Source: Haliea sp040221975
GTDB taxonomy: Bacteria > Pseudomonadota > Gammaproteobacteria > Pseudomonadales > Halieaceae
DNA length: 64,000 nucleotides
Assembly (NCBI GenBank): GCA_040221975.1
Contig: JAVJWR010000017.1
Location: forward strand, 1 to 64,000
Direction of reading: 5' to 3'
Part shown: one piece after another, positions 16,355 through 24,880 of the stretch
How the letters are laid out: each line of letters starts with the position of its first letter
Numbering within the stretch: the stretch's first letter is position 1
The notes under the pieces: model-generated
The model's input: the letters and a program-made list of their open reading frames with translations, nothing else
The model's database searches: none
What the model was told of the DNA's origin: nothing
Position numbers and translations under genes: made by a program

Positions 16355-17728
16355 TCATACCAATTCAAAGAAACGCTCGAGCTCACGGTCCGTTACCATG
16401 GCCGCAAACTGCTCAAACTGTGTCATGCGTGAACCCGCATAGGCGTCGACGAATGCGGCGCCAAACCAGGCACGCGCCTGTTCGGAGGTGTGGAAGCGTT
16501 GAATGGCATCCTTGAAATCCGTTGGGAAACGGAGCGCTTCCGGCGTCTCCAGGTCATAGGCATTGACCACCGTGGGTTCCGTCGGCTCGATTTTCTCGCG
16601 CACACCATGCAGGCCGGCGGCAACGATAGCGGCAATGGACAGATAAGGGTTGGCGTCCGCGCCCGGCGTCCGGCATTCGACCCGGCTTGAAGAAGGGCTG
16701 CCCGGAATGGCGCGAATGGCGCAGGTCCTGTTCTCAATACCCCACTCCGCGGAAATGGGGGCAAAGATCCCCGGCACCAGCCGCTTGAAGGAATTGATGT
16801 TGGGCGCCAGCATGATCATGAAGTCCCCCATCAACGCCTGCATCCCGCCGATGAAATATTTCATTGTCCGGCTCATCCCGTCCGGGTCACCGGCATCATG
16901 AAACAAGGGGTTGCCTTCCAGGTCCGTCAGCGACGCATGGATATGACCACTTTGACCATCCACCGCGGTGGACCAGCGGGCCATGAAACTGATCAGCTTG
17001 TTGTTCCGCTGGGCCACGATCTTGGCGAAGGTCTTGAACAGCGCAGCACTGTCGGGAACGCCAACATCGTTACCATGCTGGATTGCCACCTCCATAAAGC
17101 CGTCGCTCATTTCCTCATGCAGGCTTTCCAGGGGGATCCGCATGGACTGAGCCATGTCCATCAGCTCATTGTAGAATTCGGCCTGTACACCCTGGCGCAC
17201 CAGCGAGTAATAGGTCTTGTGCGGGGTCGCCACTTCAAGATTCCGGTAGCCTTTTGCCGCCGCACTCCCGGCCGTCTCATTGAACAGGGTAAATTCACAC
17301 TCCACAGCATGTACGGGCCGCATTCCCATGGCCTCGGCCTGGTCGTAGATCCTCCGGTAAACGGCACGGGGACAGTACTTCTCCGCCTCGCCGATAAACT
17401 CCGAAAGGATAAAAAGATCGCGCCCGGCACGCTCCCACGGGATGAGCCGCGCCGTCTCGGGCAACAGGCGTACCGATGCGTCGGCGAAGCCGGACTCCGC
17501 CTCGGCAATACCAGGAGCAAGCAGAATGGCATCGGTTGGATCAAGCGCCAACGAGACGAGTGGGAAGCTCATTTTATCCAGCGCGCTCAGCAGCTTGTTG
17601 CGGGAGACGTATTTCCCCCGCACCGTGCCCTGATAATCCACGAAGCCAATGGTCGCGTACTCCAGGTTGCTCGCTTCAATGAACGCCAGCAATTTCTCAC
17701 GCGTGGGTCTGGAAGGCAGTGTCGCCAT
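16355..17728 (-). CDS. Glutamine-synthetase-like gamma-glutamyl-amine ligase
   Basis: A 457-residue protein of the glutamine synthetase superfamily, PuuA/GlnA3 type. Visible elements are an N-terminal beta-grasp (ATIGFVDYQGTVRGKYVS), metal and substrate blocks ECEFTLFNE, SGHIHASL, NINSFKRLVPG and RTCAIRAIPGSPSSSRVECR, and PGADANPYL. Compared with true glutamine synthetases, the Asp50-type and Tyr-adenylylation regions are not evident, and the genetic context is catabolic rather than next to ntrBC. It would use ATP to join an amine to the gamma-carboxyl of glutamate. A good ribosome site GAGGAG lies upstream of the start. The amine substrate is unknown. Confidence 0.9.
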   Translation of the reverse strand: MATLPSRPTREKLLAFIEASNLEYATIGFVDYQGTVRGKYVSRNKLLSALDKMSFPLVSLALDPTDAILLAPGIAEAESGFADASVRLLPETARLIPWERAGRDLFILSEFIGEAEKYCPRAVYRRIYDQAEAMGMRPVHAVECEFTLFNETAGSAAAKGYRNLEVATPHKTYYSLVRQGVQAEFYNELMDMAQSMRIPLESLHEEMSDGFMEVAIQHGNDVGVPDSAALFKTFAKIVAQRNNKLISFMARWSTAVDGQSGHIHASLTDLEGNPLFHDAGDPDGMSRTMKYFIGGMQALMGDFMIMLAPNINSFKRLVPGIFAPISAEWGIENRTCAIRAIPGSPSSSRVECRTPGADANPYLSIAAIVAAGLHGVREKIEPTEPTVVNAYDLETPEALRFPTDFKDAIQRFHTSEQARAWFGAAFVDAYAGSRMTQFEQFAAMVTDRELERFFELV

Positions 17729-17775
17729 GATTTACTCCTCGGGAAGCTCTGAACCGGTTCAGATTCCAGGGTTTC

Positions 17776-20007
17776 CTATAAACGGAACGCAACGCTGGCG
17801 CCCCACCAGATCGGATCTCCCGGGAACCGCTCGGTCAGGCCCGATGAAGATACGTCAAATCCGATCACGTCATACTCTTTATCCGTGAGGTTTTTAACAT
17901 AACCGGCAAACTCCCAACGTTCGTCGGCCGTGGTGTAGCTTACCCTGGCATTGGCAACCAGATAGCTGTCCTGCCGGGTCACAGGCGCGTTGGAGATACT
18001 GAAATGATGATCGCTCAAATATTTGAAATCACCCTGCAGCGCCATGGTTCCACCGAAGGCCGGCCAGGAATAGCGCACCAGACCGTTGAGGTTCACCTCG
18101 GGCGACAGCGCGATATCCCTGTCCGCGGGCCCGGACGGCAAGGGCACATCAGACGCGCGAGCGTGAATGATTGAGGCCCCGAGCATGACGTCAAGTCCAT
18201 CCATGGGTGACGCAATCAATTCAAGATCAAGGCCATATATCTCCGCGTCGGTATTGACGATGAACGTGGTCAGCCCCTGGAAGTTGAAAGCCTGATAGTC
18301 GTTGTAGTCATAGTAAAAGAGTGCGCTATTCAGGCGCACGAGGCCGTTGGCCAGCTCGGTCTTCATACCGAGCTCATAGGCATCGATGACTTCGTCATCG
18401 AATGCCATGCGCCCCGCCTGGAGCTCGCCCGTTATCGGATCCAGAAGACCACTGATATCGAGCGGTGCATTGAGCCCACCACCCTTGATGCCACGGTTCC
18501 AGCTGGCATAGAGAAGCATGCCGTCCCTGGGCCGCCAGTCCAGCTCGAGCTTGCCCGACCAGTTACCCTTGTCGACCTTTGCCAGCCCCGAAACATCAGT
18601 ATTGAACCGCGTCAGCTCCAGAAGCTGGGCATTGTCTGGATAACTCAGGAGGTTGGAGACATAATCGATGGTTTTCTTGTCTTCAGTCCAGCGGAAGCCG
18701 CCGATGATGGTGAAGTCGGAGCCGATGTCATATTCAGCCTGGGTGAAAAGCGACCACGAGCGGGTATCCAGGGCATACGGATTGTCAAGCGTGACGCCAT
18801 CCACGGGGATTTCAATTCCGTTGACATAATCCCCGTCGATCTCCAGGTAATACAATCCACCAACAAGACGATAGTCATCCCCCGTATAAAGCGCCCGCAG
18901 TTCCTGGGAGAACTGTCGAATATCGCTTTTCAGGTAAAACTGCAGAAAGGCCGTGGGACTGGCATCAGAGTCCTCAATGTAGTCTTTTTCCAGTTCGAAG
19001 TAATCGGTGATCGAAGTCACCGTCAGGTTGTCTTTGGACCACTCGATATTGGCCGTGGTGCCCCAGGTCTTGATTTCATTGCTGCCGACGAAGTCATAGT
19101 CACCCGCATGCGGGTCCCCATCGGTATCCTTGTAGCCGAACAGGTCACAGCCGTCGCAGGTGCCGTAATAATCCACATTGTCCGGCACAAATTCGCCAAG
19201 ACCCTGAGCATTCACAAAGGATGTGCGGTGCTGGTAGGCGCCGGCACGGGTATCGGACTCCGCGCGCCGATTGCTTAGAAGGATGGTCAAATCCTCGTTA
19301 GGCTCGATCAGAATCTGCAGTCGTCCGGCATAGTCGTTGCCATTATTGATATCCCGGCCGATCCTGTTTTCAATCACACCGTCATGGCGATTGTGCGCGC
19401 CTGAAATTCGCACCGCCACCTGGTCGGAAACCGCGCCACCCACGGCGCCTTCGAAGTTCGTCTCGTTATACGAGCCGTAGGCCGCCTTGGCATAGGCATC
19501 GAATTCCCGGGACGGCTTTTTGGTAATGAAATGGACCAGCCCGCCGGTCGCGTTCCGGCCGAACAGGGTACCTTGCGGCCCGCGCAGCACTTCCACCCTG
19601 TCCATGTCAAACAGAAGGAAATTACCCGCCGACATCTGGCTAACATAAGCATCGTCAATATACGTGGCGACCGGACTTTCCTGGTGATCGGTAAAGTCGT
19701 TCTGGGTTACGCCCCGAATGGTGAAGAAGTTCGACGAACCGCCATTGGGCGACACCAGTTGCATCCCCGGGGTCATGTTCACGATGTCCGTGGAACTGGT
19801 GTAACCCAGCGCATCCATCTGGGACCCGGTAAAAGCCGTTACCGCAACACCCACGTCCTGAAGGTTCTGTTCGCGCTTCTGGGCGGTTATAACCACCTCT
19901 TCGAGCAGCCGGTTCTGTGCAAAAGCGGATGTATCCGTCAGTATCAGAGCAATGGCTGATACGGAAAGCACCCCCGTCGCCCTGGTCGCTACGCCTTTCT
20001 TGATCAT
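17776..20007 (-). CDS. TonB-dependent outer-membrane receptor
   Basis: A 743-residue receptor with an N-terminal signal peptide ending near SAFAQ, a plug domain beginning EVVITAQKREQNLQDVGVAV, the plug motif VEVLRGPQGTLFGRNATGG, and a barrel closing with GDPIWWGASVAFRL. The plug start and the QKREQ-LQDV signature are of the type common in marine and sphingomonad catabolic receptors rather than classical siderophore receptors. AGGAGAG precedes the start. It is embedded between an SDR and the ligase gene of the gamma-glutamyl cluster, 47 bases from the ligase start, so it probably takes up that pathway's substrate or a larger precursor. The AT-richer codon use of this stretch is noticeable by eye. 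Confidence 0.93.
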   Translation of the reverse strand: MIKKGVATRATGVLSVSAIALILTDTSAFAQNRLLEEVVITAQKREQNLQDVGVAVTAFTGSQMDALGYTSSTDIVNMTPGMQLVSPNGGSSNFFTIRGVTQNDFTDHQESPVATYIDDAYVSQMSAGNFLLFDMDRVEVLRGPQGTLFGRNATGGLVHFITKKPSREFDAYAKAAYGSYNETNFEGAVGGAVSDQVAVRISGAHNRHDGVIENRIGRDINNGNDYAGRLQILIEPNEDLTILLSNRRAESDTRAGAYQHRTSFVNAQGLGEFVPDNVDYYGTCDGCDLFGYKDTDGDPHAGDYDFVGSNEIKTWGTTANIEWSKDNLTVTSITDYFELEKDYIEDSDASPTAFLQFYLKSDIRQFSQELRALYTGDDYRLVGGLYYLEIDGDYVNGIEIPVDGVTLDNPYALDTRSWSLFTQAEYDIGSDFTIIGGFRWTEDKKTIDYVSNLLSYPDNAQLLELTRFNTDVSGLAKVDKGNWSGKLELDWRPRDGMLLYASWNRGIKGGGLNAPLDISGLLDPITGELQAGRMAFDDEVIDAYELGMKTELANGLVRLNSALFYYDYNDYQAFNFQGLTTFIVNTDAEIYGLDLELIASPMDGLDVMLGASIIHARASDVPLPSGPADRDIALSPEVNLNGLVRYSWPAFGGTMALQGDFKYLSDHHFSISNAPVTRQDSYLVANARVSYTTADERWEFAGYVKNLTDKEYDVIGFDVSSSGLTERFPGDPIWWGASVAFRL

Positions 20008-20055
20008 GGTTACTCTCCTTTTATTGACCGGACCCGCCGGTAGTCACCTTGTCGT

Positions 20056-20808
20056 TTACAAACGGGCGGACAGACCGCCATCGACGGTCAGTTCTGTCCC
20101 GGTGATATAGGACGCCTTGTCAGATAGCAGGAACAGGCAGGCATTGGCCATATCCTCGGCCGTGCCCATCCGCCCGATGGGGACATGGTTTGCCACGGCT
20201 TCCTGAATTTCTTTTTTTCCGTCCCAGCGAGCCTGCAGAGGCGTCATTGCCACGCCCGGGAAAATCACGTTTGAACGGATTCCTTCGCCAGCCAACTGGA
20301 TGGCCACGGACTTTGAAAGGGTGACCACGCCAGCTTTGGATGCCCCGTAGGCGTCCTGCGGCGCCGGGTCCCCACGGAGACACTGGACGGTCGAGAAATG
20401 GACCATCGCGCCACCACCACTCTTGCGCATGGCGGGTACAGCATGGCGAATGGTGTGCACCATGGACTTGAGGTTGATATCCATCACCTGGTCCCAGACG
20501 TCGAGATCAATGTCCAGAACCGATTTGTCCCGATCGAACCAGAGCACCCCTGCCACATTCACCAGATAATCGAGCCGCCCGAACTTCTCCACAATGCTGC
20601 CCAGGGCATGAGCGACGCAGCTCTCATCGGTCAGGTCGCCCTGAACGAAGAAAAAGTCGTCGCGAAACAGCTCGAGCTCGGCAGGTTCCGGCTTCAGATC
20701 CATCAGGAGCGCCTTGCCACCCTGCTTCAAAAACGACCGTGCTATGGCCAGCCCCATACCGCCGCCGGCGCCGGTTATGAACGCAACACGTCCAGAAAAC
20801 TCTTTCAT
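20056..20808 (-). CDS. Short-chain dehydrogenase/reductase
   Basis: A 250-residue SDR: FITGAGGGMG cofactor motif near residue 10, an acidic residue at LLMDLK suggesting NAD, NVAGV structural motif, catalytic serine in VHFSTVQC, Y-x-x-x-K in DAYGASKAG, and a C-terminal TGTELTVDGGLS. The length is standard. It is the promoter-proximal gene of the minus-strand unit leading into the TonB receptor, ligase, aldehyde dehydrogenase, hydrolase and regulator. An alcohol- or carbonyl-acting enzyme here fits oxidation of a hydroxyl group on the substrate or its gamma-glutamyl derivative, but the specific reaction is inferred. Confidence 0.88.
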   Translation of the reverse strand: MKEFSGRVAFITGAGGGMGLAIARSFLKQGGKALLMDLKPEPAELELFRDDFFFVQGDLTDESCVAHALGSIVEKFGRLDYLVNVAGVLWFDRDKSVLDIDLDVWDQVMDINLKSMVHTIRHAVPAMRKSGGGAMVHFSTVQCLRGDPAPQDAYGASKAGVVTLSKSVAIQLAGEGIRSNVIFPGVAMTPLQARWDGKKEIQEAVANHVPIGRMGTAEDMANACLFLLSDKASYITGTELTVDGGLSARL

Positions 20809-20936
20809 GATTCCTCGCTCGATCCCTGATTAGTCGGCCCGGTCGCCTCGCGCCCTGATAACGATGGCACGACTCTGACAACCCCAGCACATTCAGGAAA
20901 ACAGATTTTTTATGTTTGTGTCAACTTTTTTCTGTA

Positions 20937-20966
20937 TTGGCAATTTTTTTACTTTAGCGCTATAGT
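20937..20966 (+). promoter_or_regulatory. Sigma-70-type promoter of the GMC-permease-amidotransferase unit
   Basis: TTGGCA (20937-20942) and TATAGT (20961-20966) are each five of six matches to the consensus boxes, with an 18-base spacer. They lie in an AT-rich island with several runs of T, unlike the surrounding GC-rich DNA. The GTG start of the GMC gene is 34 bases beyond the -10 box. The opposite strand has a TTGACA at 20924-20919, but no convincing -10 partner. Confidence 0.6.
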
Positions 20967-20999
20967 CACTCCGAATGCAAACAGCGCAGGAACACGTGC

Positions 21000-22577
21000 G
21001 TGGATACATTGGGCAACAACATTTGGGACTACATCGTCGTCGGAGGCGGGTCGGCGGGATGCGTACTCGCCGCGCGGCTCTCTGCCGAATCAACATCCTC
21101 GGTCCTTCTGATCGAGGCAGGTGGAGAAGCGCGATCCCCTTTTATCCGCGTACCGAACGGTATTTTCTTCCTGAAGGGGAGTCCCCGCTATCACTGGCTG
21201 ATGACGACCGAACCGGATCCATCGCGCGGCGGCCGGCGGGAAACACTGACCTGCGGGAAGACGCTTGGCGGTGGCAGCAGTGTCAACGGAATGGTCTATG
21301 TGGACCTTCAGGCGCGGGATATCGCGGACTGGGAGAAGGCAGGTGGCGCCCTGTGGGACGGTGCGGCGCTGAAAAAAGCAGCCCTGCGTGCGCGCGAAAC
21401 TCTCGACATCCAGCCTCCCGCTGACCTGCATCCAATGGCTGATGCTTTCCTTGACAGCGCCGCGGAGGTGGGCATAAGCCGTGAAAATCCCACATTCCCC
21501 CATCCCTCAACGGGCGCCATGCCCTGCCCTTCCAGCGCGGCAGGGGGCTGGCGCCGAAACACGGACAGGGCCTACCTGGCACCGGCGAGAGGGCGATCGA
21601 ACCTGTCGGTCATGACGCATACGGAAATCGAGTCGATCCTGCTGGAGGATGGGCATGCCCGGGGCGTGGTGGCGCGACGCGGCAGGCAACAAACACATCT
21701 CAAAGCGCGACGAGAAGTGATCCTGTGCGCAGGCGCTATCAATTCGCCCAAAATACTGATGCATTCGGGGATCGGGCCAGCAGATGTGCTGCGCGACGCC
21801 GGAATATCCGTGGTGCAGGCACACGATGAAGTGGGGGCCAACCTTCAGGACCATCCCTGCGTCTGGATCAGCGCCGAAGTTTCCGCCAAAACCTGGAACG
21901 ACCAGATGTCTGTTGCGGGATTTGCGGCCGCCGGGCTGCGCTGGGCCTTTACCCGCCGAGGGCCCGCGGGCTCGCCCATGTGTCACGCCACGCTCTTTGG
22001 TAATACCCGGGGTGATCAGGGTCCGCCAGACTACCAGATGAGCTTCATGCCCGCAGGCTATGTGGTGCAGGATCATGGGGTAGAGTTTCTGCAACGGTCT
22101 TCCGTGACCACGGCAGTCAGCCTGTGCCGACCAGCTGGCCGGGGTGCCGTCCGCATCATCTCGCCCGATCCTGCCACAGCGCCCGAGATTACCTATCGCC
22201 TGCTTGCGGAAGACGCCGACGTCGCTACCCTCGCAAGAGCCTGCCGGATCGCCCGAGGCATCTACGAAAGCAAATCCTTCGCGGCTTCCTTCCTGAGCGA
22301 GGTCGCGCCGGGTGCCAGTGTGCAAGACGATGACGAGTGGATGGATTTCGTGCGTGCGAGCGCAGTAAACATGTGCCATCCCGTCGGTTCTTGTCGCATG
22401 GGCCAGGACAGGGCCTCCGTCGTTGATCCGCGCCTGAAGGTTCGCGGGGTTGAGGGGCTGCGCATCGTGGACGCATCGGTCATGCCCGTCATTTCCTCAG
22501 GTAATACCAACGCCGCCACTATTACGCTGGCAGAACGCGCCGCAGAGATCATTCTGGATCTCACGACAGGCGCATGA
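21000..22577 (+). CDS. GMC-family FAD-dependent alcohol oxidoreductase
   Basis: A 525-residue glucose-methanol-choline oxidoreductase. N-terminal FAD motif DYIVVGGGSAGCVLAARLS, second GMC signature CGKTLGGGSSVNGMVY, GAINSPKILMHSGIGP, and catalytic histidine H460 in NMCHPVGSCRMG with the later SSGNTNAATIT block. These enzymes oxidise alcohols, as choline dehydrogenase does. The start is GTG at 21000, with AGG about ten bases upstream; there is no ATG nearby. First gene of the plus-strand unit, 21 bases before the permease. In the position where the Puu pathway has an amine oxidase, an alcohol oxidase points to a hydroxylated amine such as an amino alcohol. Confidence 0.92.
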   Translation: MDTLGNNIWDYIVVGGGSAGCVLAARLSAESTSSVLLIEAGGEARSPFIRVPNGIFFLKGSPRYHWLMTTEPDPSRGGRRETLTCGKTLGGGSSVNGMVYVDLQARDIADWEKAGGALWDGAALKKAALRARETLDIQPPADLHPMADAFLDSAAEVGISRENPTFPHPSTGAMPCPSSAAGGWRRNTDRAYLAPARGRSNLSVMTHTEIESILLEDGHARGVVARRGRQQTHLKARREVILCAGAINSPKILMHSGIGPADVLRDAGISVVQAHDEVGANLQDHPCVWISAEVSAKTWNDQMSVAGFAAAGLRWAFTRRGPAGSPMCHATLFGNTRGDQGPPDYQMSFMPAGYVVQDHGVEFLQRSSVTTAVSLCRPAGRGAVRIISPDPATAPEITYRLLAEDADVATLARACRIARGIYESKSFAASFLSEVAPGASVQDDDEWMDFVRASAVNMCHPVGSCRMGQDRASVVDPRLKVRGVEGLRIVDASVMPVISSGNTNAATITLAERAAEIILDLTTGA

Positions 22578-22598
22578 CATTCCGCTCCGGGGGCTCAC

Positions 22599-24041
22599 AT
22601 GTCGAACGGTAAAGTCATTCACAAGCATGGTGCAGATTATGAAACACCGGAAGCGGGCTACTTCAAGACGAGGGAACTGCGGCGCGGCGCGGCGAGCTGG
22701 GTTCTGCTCGCCGCTCTGGGCGTTTCCTATGTGATCGCGGGGGAGTTCGCGGCCTGGAATTATGGCATTGACCAGGCCGGTTGGGGCGGCATGTTCATCT
22801 CCCTCCTGCTGATGGCGCTGATGTACTTCTGCCTGGTCTTCTCCCTGGCTGAGCTTGCCTCCATCATTCCTACGGCCGGTGGCGGCTATGGCTTTGCGCG
22901 GCGCGCGTTCGGCCCGGGCCTGGGCTTCCTCACCGGGATTGCGATCGTGTTTGAATATGGTCTGGCAACAGCGGCTGTCGCACTGTTTTTTGAAGGTTAT
23001 TTCAAGGCCCTGACCGGTTGGGGCGGCCTGGCGGTACTCGTTCCCCTGTTCGGTGTTTTCTTCCTGATTCACATCAGGGGCGCCCGGGAATCCTTGCGCG
23101 TCATTCTGATCCTTGCCGCCATCGCCGGGGCCGGCATTCTGGTTTTCATCGTCATGATGGCGCCTAAAATCCAGCTGTCGAACCTGTTCGACATACCGGC
23201 GACTGCCGCTACCGGGGCAAGCGCTGTGCTGCCCTATGGCTATGCTGGAATCTGGGCCGGGCTCCCCTTCGCCATCGCCATGTTTCTGGCGGTTGAGGGG
23301 ATACCACTGGCTTCCGAAGAAGCGAAGGACCCTACCCGCGACGTGCCGCGCGGCATGATAACGGCGATTGTCATTCTCTTCACGTTGGCCGTCTTCATTC
23401 TCCTGAGCGCGCCAGGCGGGGCCGGATCCAGCCGTCTTGGCGAGGGCGAGGATCCGCTCATGATCGCCTTCACCCATGTTTACGGGCCCGAGCACCCGCT
23501 GCGCTATATCATCAATATCGCGGCGCTGGTTGGCATCACTGCGAGCTTTTTTTCCCTGATCTTCGCCTATTCGAGGCAAGTGTTTTCCCTGTCGCGGGCG
23601 GGCTATCTGCCGCGTTTCCTGTCGCTGACCAACAGGCGGAAGGCGCCTTACATGGCGGTCCTGGTCCCCGGTGCCATCGCCTTCGGGCTCAGTCTTACAC
23701 GGGCTGCGGAACAGCTTATTGTCATCGTCGTGTTCTGTGCGACCCTATCCTATGTCATCATGATGGCATCGCACATCAAGCTGCGGTTGCAGGAACCCGC
23801 GCTTCCCCGCCCCTACCGCACACCGGGTGGGATCACCGCCCCCCTGACGGCCCTTGCACTCTCCCTGCTGGCGTTCGCAGTCTGCCTGACCATGAGTGTG
23901 ACCTGGTCGCTGGCTGCAGTAGCGGGTCTTGCCATTGCAGGGTCCTATTACTGGATCTACAGTCGCCACCACCTGATTGCGCAGGCGCCGGAAGAAGAAT
24001 TTGAAACCATGCAGGAGGCGAACGCCGAACTGGATGACTGA
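22599..24041 (+). CDS. APC-family amino acid/amine permease
   Basis: A 480-residue inner-membrane transporter with about twelve hydrophobic segments. Family landmarks are GVSYVIAGEFAAWNYGIDQAGWGG near the first helix, the PTAGGGYGFARRAFGPGLGFLTG stretch typical of APC carriers, AVEGIPLASEEAKDPTRDVPRGM after helix 6, and FAYSRQVFSLSRAGYLP. These resemble the ethanolamine-permease/amine branch more than general amino-acid carriers. It lies between the GMC oxidoreductase and the amidotransferase-like hydrolase, as PuuP lies with the Puu enzymes, so it likely brings the amine into the cytoplasm. The C-terminal tail is acidic. Confidence 0.9.
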   Translation: MSNGKVIHKHGADYETPEAGYFKTRELRRGAASWVLLAALGVSYVIAGEFAAWNYGIDQAGWGGMFISLLLMALMYFCLVFSLAELASIIPTAGGGYGFARRAFGPGLGFLTGIAIVFEYGLATAAVALFFEGYFKALTGWGGLAVLVPLFGVFFLIHIRGARESLRVILILAAIAGAGILVFIVMMAPKIQLSNLFDIPATAATGASAVLPYGYAGIWAGLPFAIAMFLAVEGIPLASEEAKDPTRDVPRGMITAIVILFTLAVFILLSAPGGAGSSRLGEGEDPLMIAFTHVYGPEHPLRYIINIAALVGITASFFSLIFAYSRQVFSLSRAGYLPRFLSLTNRRKAPYMAVLVPGAIAFGLSLTRAAEQLIVIVVFCATLSYVIMMASHIKLRLQEPALPRPYRTPGGITAPLTALALSLLAFAVCLTMSVTWSLAAVAGLAIAGSYYWIYSRHHLIAQAPEEEFETMQEANAELDD

Positions 24042-24074
24042 AGCCCACCAACAAGCATGTACGCAGGTATAACC

Positions 24075-24812
24075 ATGGCCCCGAAACCGTTTCTGATCAT
24101 GCAGACCGGCAGTTTCAGCGGGGAACTGTCTCCCATCACTGAAAAATATGGTGACATGGACCAAACATTCCTTGATGCCACAGGTCTTGGTCCGGGTGAG
24201 GCAAGAATCTGGCGGGTCTTCAGGGACGAGCCTCTTGCCCAACCTCCGGACGCATTCGCGGGCGTGATCATCACGGGCTCCTCAGCCATGCTGACGCAAC
24301 CTGAAGACTGGATGGAAACGGCAGCGGCATGGCTGAGGGCTGCCGTGAAATGCGCAACACCGACCCTCGGTGTCTGCTTTGGCCATCAATTGCTTGCCCA
24401 TGCGCTCGGCGGCCGTGTGGGCCGCAATCCGAAGGGTCTTGAATCAGGGACAGTTGATGTGCGGCTCGCCGCCAAAAGCGCGGATGACGAGCTGTTCCAC
24501 ATCCTGCCGGAGGTAGCGCCTTTTCAGGTACACCATTACGAATCCATTATCGACCTGCCTCGGGGAACGGAAGTTATCGGCTTCAATGCTCACGATGCGT
24601 TCCATGCCCTGCGCTTTGCGCCAAAGGCCTGGGGGGTCCAGTTCCATCCGGAAATCACCGCCGATATCATGCGCGAGCTCACCGAAATCGAGATCGCCAT
24701 GCAAGTCGATACGACATTTTCCTATCAACAGGTGCTGGACGGCGTCAGGGAAACCCCGCTTGGCCCTGCGCTACTCAGACATTTCAAGGCTATCGCCACC
24801 GGGTCTGGATGA
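24075..24812 (+). CDS. Class I glutamine amidotransferase-like hydrolase
   Basis: A 245-residue stand-alone class I amidotransferase domain, GMP-synthase-like. Nucleophile C101 in LGVCFGHQ and the partner pair H191/E193 in GVQFHPEI complete the triad. An earlier ATG at 24057 is possible, but AGG sits eight bases before 24075 and the protein then begins MAPKPFLIMQTG as relatives do. Without a synthetase partner, such domains can hydrolyse gamma-glutamyl amides: PuuD does this in putrescine degradation, and related proteins accompany gamma-glutamylanilide synthetase in aniline clusters. Here it would release glutamate from the oxidised gamma-glutamyl compound. Its stop faces the next operon. 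Confidence 0.87.
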   Translation: MAPKPFLIMQTGSFSGELSPITEKYGDMDQTFLDATGLGPGEARIWRVFRDEPLAQPPDAFAGVIITGSSAMLTQPEDWMETAAAWLRAAVKCATPTLGVCFGHQLLAHALGGRVGRNPKGLESGTVDVRLAAKSADDELFHILPEVAPFQVHHYESIIDLPRGTEVIGFNAHDAFHALRFAPKAWGVQFHPEITADIMRELTEIEIAMQVDTTFSYQQVLDGVRETPLGPALLRHFKAIATGSG

Positions 24813-24880
24813 GATCTCCAGGAGGACGGGGCCGGCAGAGGTCACAACAAGCTCCAAGCTCCAGATGATCATACCTGCAA

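Noticed and set aside
22497..23579. 360-codon minus-strand frame opposite the permease gene
   Set aside because: Mirror of a hydrophobic coding strand, which always gives a charged Gln/Arg/Asn-rich antisense reading; no motif.
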